Origin: an uncultured Eubacteriales bacterium
Lineage (GTDB): Bacteria; Bacillota_A; Clostridia; Christensenellales; Aristaeellaceae
Assembly (NCBI GenBank): GCA_902795555.1
Contig: CADBLV010000074.1
Coordinates: forward strand, 1-7,547
Length of the DNA: 7,547 nt
Direction: 5' to 3'
This document shows positions 5,356 through 7,547 of the stretch, one piece after another. The notes under the pieces are model-generated. The model saw only the letters and a list, made by a program, of their open reading frames with translations. It was not told the DNA's origin and ran no database searches. The position numbers and the translations under genes were made by a program. Numbering within the stretch: position 1 is the first letter of the stretch; the number at the start of each line of letters is the position of its first letter.

Positions 5356-6174
5356 ATGAAACAAAGAGTGATCACCGGGGTGGCACTGATCCTTTTTCTG
5401 GCCACGCTGCTGTGGCTTCCGAACTGGTGTATGGCGCTGGCAACGCTGATCTGCATCGGGTTTGCCATCTGGGAGGAATACCACGCGCTGACGCTGGCGG
5501 GGCACCGGGTGGTCAGCTGGCCGGCCTGGGCCGTGTGGGTTTGTTCCGTTCCGCTGACGCATTTTTTCGGCGTGAAGGTGATCATTCCCCTGCTGGCCGG
5601 CGCTTTGCTGGCCATGGTGATTCAGATTCTGTTCCGGGAGGAACCGGAACTGACGGACCTGAGCATGAGCGCCCTGCCGCTGTTTACGGTGGCGCTGCCG
5701 GGGCTGAGCCTGGTGGCCCTGTCCATGGTGGATCAGAAGGCTGTGGAAGTGGTACTGCTGTGCCTGACCTTCAGCGTGCCGCTGATGGGGGATATTTTCG
5801 CGCTGTTTATCGGCAGCGCTGTCGGCGGGCCGAAGTTCTGTCCGGCGGTGAGTCCGAAGAAGACGATTTCCGGCAGCCTGGGCGGCCTGGCGGGCAGCCT
5901 GCTGGCGGCGATGGCGGTTTACGGGATTTCGTTGATCACCTGCAACACGGCGACGCTGGCAAAGCTGCCTGCCTGGTGGGAATACCTGCTGCTGGGGCTT
6001 TTCGGCGGAGCGATCGGCCAGATGGGCGACCTGTTTGCCTCCCTGGTGAAGCGGCACAGCGGCATCAAGGATTTCTCCAATCTGTTTCCGGGACACGGCG
6101 GCATGCTGGACCGTCTGGACAGCGTGCTTTTTATGGCTGTGCTGATGTACTGCTACCGGCTGTTTGTGGTATAA
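5356..6174 (+). CDS. cdsA: Phosphatidate cytidylyltransferase (CDP-diacylglycerol synthase)
   Basis: An integral membrane enzyme that joins phosphatidic acid and CTP to give CDP-diacylglycerol, the branch point for phosphatidylglycerol and other phospholipids. The 272 residues contain about seven to eight hydrophobic segments (for example 5-20, 23-39, 57-72, 74-92, 107-123, 130-155, 175-195, 207-228, 255-272). The CDS signature is complete: S-L-V-K-R from 229, GIKDFSNLFPGHGGMLDRLD from 236. SPKKTISGSLGG (166-177) and the acidic residues D146 and D225 (GDLFAS) also fit the family. Two points differ from common versions: the usual D-T-G-A-Y around D146 reads GDIFALFIG, and the usual Glu of K-T-x-E-G is Ser172. 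I still expect an active enzyme. The ribosome binding site AAAGGAG (5344-5350) lies 5 bases before the ATG. It is probably co-transcribed with uppS. Confidence 0.96.
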   Translation: MKQRVITGVALILFLATLLWLPNWCMALATLICIGFAIWEEYHALTLAGHRVVSWPAWAVWVCSVPLTHFFGVKVIIPLLAGALLAMVIQILFREEPELTDLSMSALPLFTVALPGLSLVALSMVDQKAVEVVLLCLTFSVPLMGDIFALFIGSAVGGPKFCPAVSPKKTISGSLGGLAGSLLAAMAVYGISLITCNTATLAKLPAWWEYLLLGLFGGAIGQMGDLFASLVKRHSGIKDFSNLFPGHGGMLDRLDSVLFMAVLMYCYRLFVV

Positions 6175-6200
6175 GACGATGATCAAAAACGACAGGCCAT

Positions 6201-6217
6201 TCTGATCGGTGATCAGA
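6201..6217 (+). promoter_or_regulatory. Perfect inverted repeat in the cdsA-dxr gap
   Basis: TCTGATC and GATCAGA flank GGT, a perfect 7-bp palindrome with a 3-base centre, 27 bases after the cdsA stop. It could be an operator or a small RNA hairpin. There is no T-run after it, so it is not a standard terminator. The arms share TGATC/GATCA with the frr leader hairpin. Confidence 0.4.
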
Positions 6218-6298
6218 TGAAGGCGGGGGCGGCAGCGAAAGCGCAATGTCCCTGATGCAGACGCAATGAGGACAAAGAAAGTTTGAAAGGTTCGTTTC

Positions 6299-6314
6299 AT
6301 GACTCATCGGTCAT
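6299..6314 (+). promoter_or_regulatory. Small inverted repeat just before the dxr ribosome binding site
   Basis: ATGAC and GTCAT pair around TCATCG, ending 9 bases before GAGGG (6324-6328). It is a weak stem that might affect ribosome access to dxr. The rest of the 158-bp gap shows no gene and no convincing promoter. Confidence 0.25.
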
Positions 6315-6323
6315 TGGGCGATT

Positions 6324-6328
6324 GAGGG
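6324..6328 (+). promoter_or_regulatory. Ribosome binding site of dxr, which bears on the start choice
   Basis: GAGGG lies 4 bases before the ATG at 6333 and 7 bases before the second ATG at 6336. The second spacing is closer to the optimum, and MKTISILGSTGSIG is the more usual start of the protein. Both ATGs are in frame and differ by one Met. Confidence 0.6.
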
Positions 6329-6332
6329 CATC

Positions 6333-7463
6333 ATGATGAAAACCATATCCATTCTCGGATCCACGGGATCCATCGGGAAGCAGGCGCTGGATCTGTGCCG
6401 GCGGCATCCGGATCGATACCGGGTGGCGGCGCTGACCGCCCGAAGCAGCAAAGAGACGCTGTTTGAACAGGTGCGGGAATTCCGGCCGGAGCTGGCGGGA
6501 CTGACGGAGGGAATCCTTCCCTCGGAGATTCCGGCGGATCTGTCCTTCTGCCGCTTTGTGAGCGGCCCGGAAGCCCTGCATGCCGCGGCGGCGGAGACGA
6601 AGGCGGACATGGTGCTTGTGAGCATTGTGGGGATCGCCGGGCTTTCCGGCGTCATGGATGCGCTGGAGGCCGGGCGGCAGGTGCTGTTGGCAAATAAGGA
6701 AGCCCTGGTGACAGGGGGACATCTGGTGACTGATCTGGCCCGGAAGACGGGCAAACCCCTGCTGCCCGTGGACAGCGAGCACAGCGCGATTTTTCAATGC
6801 CTGCAGGCGGCGGGACCGAACCCGGCGGAGCGGATTCTGCTGACGGCTTCGGGCGGGCCCTTCAGGACCTGGCCGGCGGAGAAAATCCGTCAGGCCACAC
6901 CGGAGCAGGCGCTGAAGCATCCCAACTGGAACATGGGCGCCAAGATTACCGTGGATTCCGCCAGCATGTTTAACAAAGGACTGGAGATTATGGAAGCCCG
7001 ATGGCTGTTCGACATGCCGGAGGACAGGATTCAGGTGCTGATTCATCCGGAGAGCATCGTCCATTCCGGCATCGTGTTCCGGGACGGGGCCGTGCTGGCC
7101 CAGCTGGGGGCGCCGGACATGCGGGTGCCGATCGGATATGCGATGAGCTATCCGGAGCGGATGGAAACCGGGGTTTCGTCGCCGGACTTCTTTGCTCTGG
7201 GCAAGCTGACCTTTGAGGAACCGGACGGGGAAAAGTTCCCGGCACTGGGGCTGGCCCGGGCCTGCCTGCGGGCGGGCGGAGCGGCCTGCACCGTGTTCAA
7301 CGGGGCCAACGAGGCGGCGGTGGCGGCCTTCCTGCGAAAGGAAATTCCCTTTGGGGACATCGCCCGGAGGGTGGAACGCGCCCTGGAGAAACTGGACGGC
7401 CTGAAAGCGGACAGCCTGGAGGACATCTGGGAGGCGGACCGCCTGGCCCGACAGGTCGGATAA
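6333..7463 (+). CDS. dxr: 1-deoxy-D-xylulose 5-phosphate reductoisomerase
   Basis: DXR rearranges and reduces 1-deoxy-D-xylulose 5-phosphate to 2-C-methyl-D-erythritol 4-phosphate with NADPH, the second step of the MEP pathway; it is the target of fosmidomycin. The 376 residues are near the normal 380-400. Seen in order: the NADPH-binding loop GSTGSIGKQALD (9-20), LLANKEALVTGG, the metal-binding PVDSEHSAIFQCL (D147, E149), TASGGPF (171-177), the catalytic segment HPNWNMGAKITVDSASMFNK from 196 with GLEIMEA (E221 the third metal ligand), HPESIVHSG and PDMRVPI. The C-terminal helical domain has FNGANEAAVAAFL. Start at 6333 or, slightly better by ribosome spacing, 6336. It supplies isoprenoid precursors used by uppS two genes earlier. 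In this gene order rseP usually follows; it would lie beyond the window. Its last codons are duplicated downstream. Confidence 0.97.
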   Translation: MMKTISILGSTGSIGKQALDLCRRHPDRYRVAALTARSSKETLFEQVREFRPELAGLTEGILPSEIPADLSFCRFVSGPEALHAAAAETKADMVLVSIVGIAGLSGVMDALEAGRQVLLANKEALVTGGHLVTDLARKTGKPLLPVDSEHSAIFQCLQAAGPNPAERILLTASGGPFRTWPAEKIRQATPEQALKHPNWNMGAKITVDSASMFNKGLEIMEARWLFDMPEDRIQVLIHPESIVHSGIVFRDGAVLAQLGAPDMRVPIGYAMSYPERMETGVSSPDFFALGKLTFEEPDGEKFPALGLARACLRAGGAACTVFNGANEAAVAAFLRKEIPFGDIARRVERALEKLDGLKADSLEDIWEADRLARQVG

Positions 7464-7480
7464 CGGATACGGAGAGCACA
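7414..7480 (+). repeat. Tandem repeat unit 1: 3' end of dxr plus downstream bases
   Basis: This unit spans the last codons of dxr (SLEDIWEADRLARQVG), the stop codon and 17 bases after it. It matches the next 67 bases in 61 of 67 positions; the core from 7440 to 7476 is identical over 37 bases. Confidence 0.9.
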
Positions 7481-7547
7481 GCCCGGCGGACATCCAGGAG
7501 GCGGATCGCCTGGCCCGACAGGTCGGATAACGGATACGGAGAGTACA
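7481..7547 (+). repeat. Tandem repeat unit 2: decayed copy of the dxr tail
   Basis: Starting directly after unit 1 and running to the window edge, this copy would read SPADIQEADRLARQVG then stop in its own frame, which is shifted by one base from dxr. Six differences are seen (7484, 7487, 7495, 7496, 7506, 7544), five of them transitions. It has no start codon, so it is not a gene. It ends in GGAGAG plus TACA, which could be the ribosome binding site of the next gene, but that gene is outside the window. Confidence 0.85.

Noticed and set aside
6273..6301. Possible promoter before dxr (TTGAAA at 6273-6278)
   Set aside because: At 17 bp spacing the -10 position reads TTCATG, a poor match, so I do not call a promoter.
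5245..7493. Two long minus-strand open frames opposite cdsA and dxr
   Set aside because: Both are antisense to well-supported genes. Their composition is unlike real proteins and no ribosome binding site was seen.
1..7547. Mobile elements, CRISPR arrays, tRNA or rRNA genes, toxin-antitoxin or phage genes
   Set aside because: I looked for transposase motifs, regularly spaced longer repeats and tRNA-like cloverleaf sequences and found none. The repeats present are short and are described separately.

Overview
The window looks like a chromosomal piece of a GC-rich Firmicute (Bacillota), most likely an anaerobic Clostridia-class organism. The main reason is the gene order frr-uppS-cdsA-dxr, which is the Firmicutes arrangement (Escherichia coli has frr-dxr-uppS-cdsA). 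Strong AGGAGG-type ribosome binding sites and a near-consensus sigma-A promoter agree with this. Every supported gene is on the + strand and every start codon is ATG. I cannot name a genus from sequence alone.

Region 1 (1-2341) is the distal end of an oligopeptide/dipeptide ABC importer operon. It holds the 3' part of the OppD/DppD ATPase (its Walker A lies before the window) and a complete OppF/DppF ATPase, which overlap by 20 bp. The OppF is about 200 residues longer than usual because a predicted coiled-coil segment sits between the Walker A motif and the Q-loop. This is the most unusual thing in the window. Both ATPases keep the C-terminal cysteine cluster of this family.

Region 2 (2342-3683) holds a 71-residue one-helix membrane protein of unknown function and an M42-family metallo-aminopeptidase. 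Peptides imported by the Opp system could be trimmed by this enzyme in the cytoplasm, so regions 1 and 2 read as a peptide uptake and use cluster.

Region 3 (3684-7547) is a housekeeping operon. A degenerate 21-bp tandem repeat lies before a strong promoter (TTGTCA, 17 bp, TATAAT), followed by frr (ribosome recycling), uppS (undecaprenyl diphosphate for cell wall carriers), cdsA (CDP-diacylglycerol for phospholipids) and dxr (second step of the MEP isoprenoid pathway, which supplies the precursors UppS uses). A terminator-like hairpin separates frr from uppS. Small inverted repeats lie in the frr leader and in the cdsA-dxr gap. The last codons of dxr, its stop codon and the following bases are tandemly duplicated with a 67-bp period up to the edge of the window.

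No stretch longer than 300 bases lacks a gene. The three largest gaps are 178, 172 and 158 bp and are described below. I see no tRNA, rRNA, CRISPR array, insertion sequence or phage gene.
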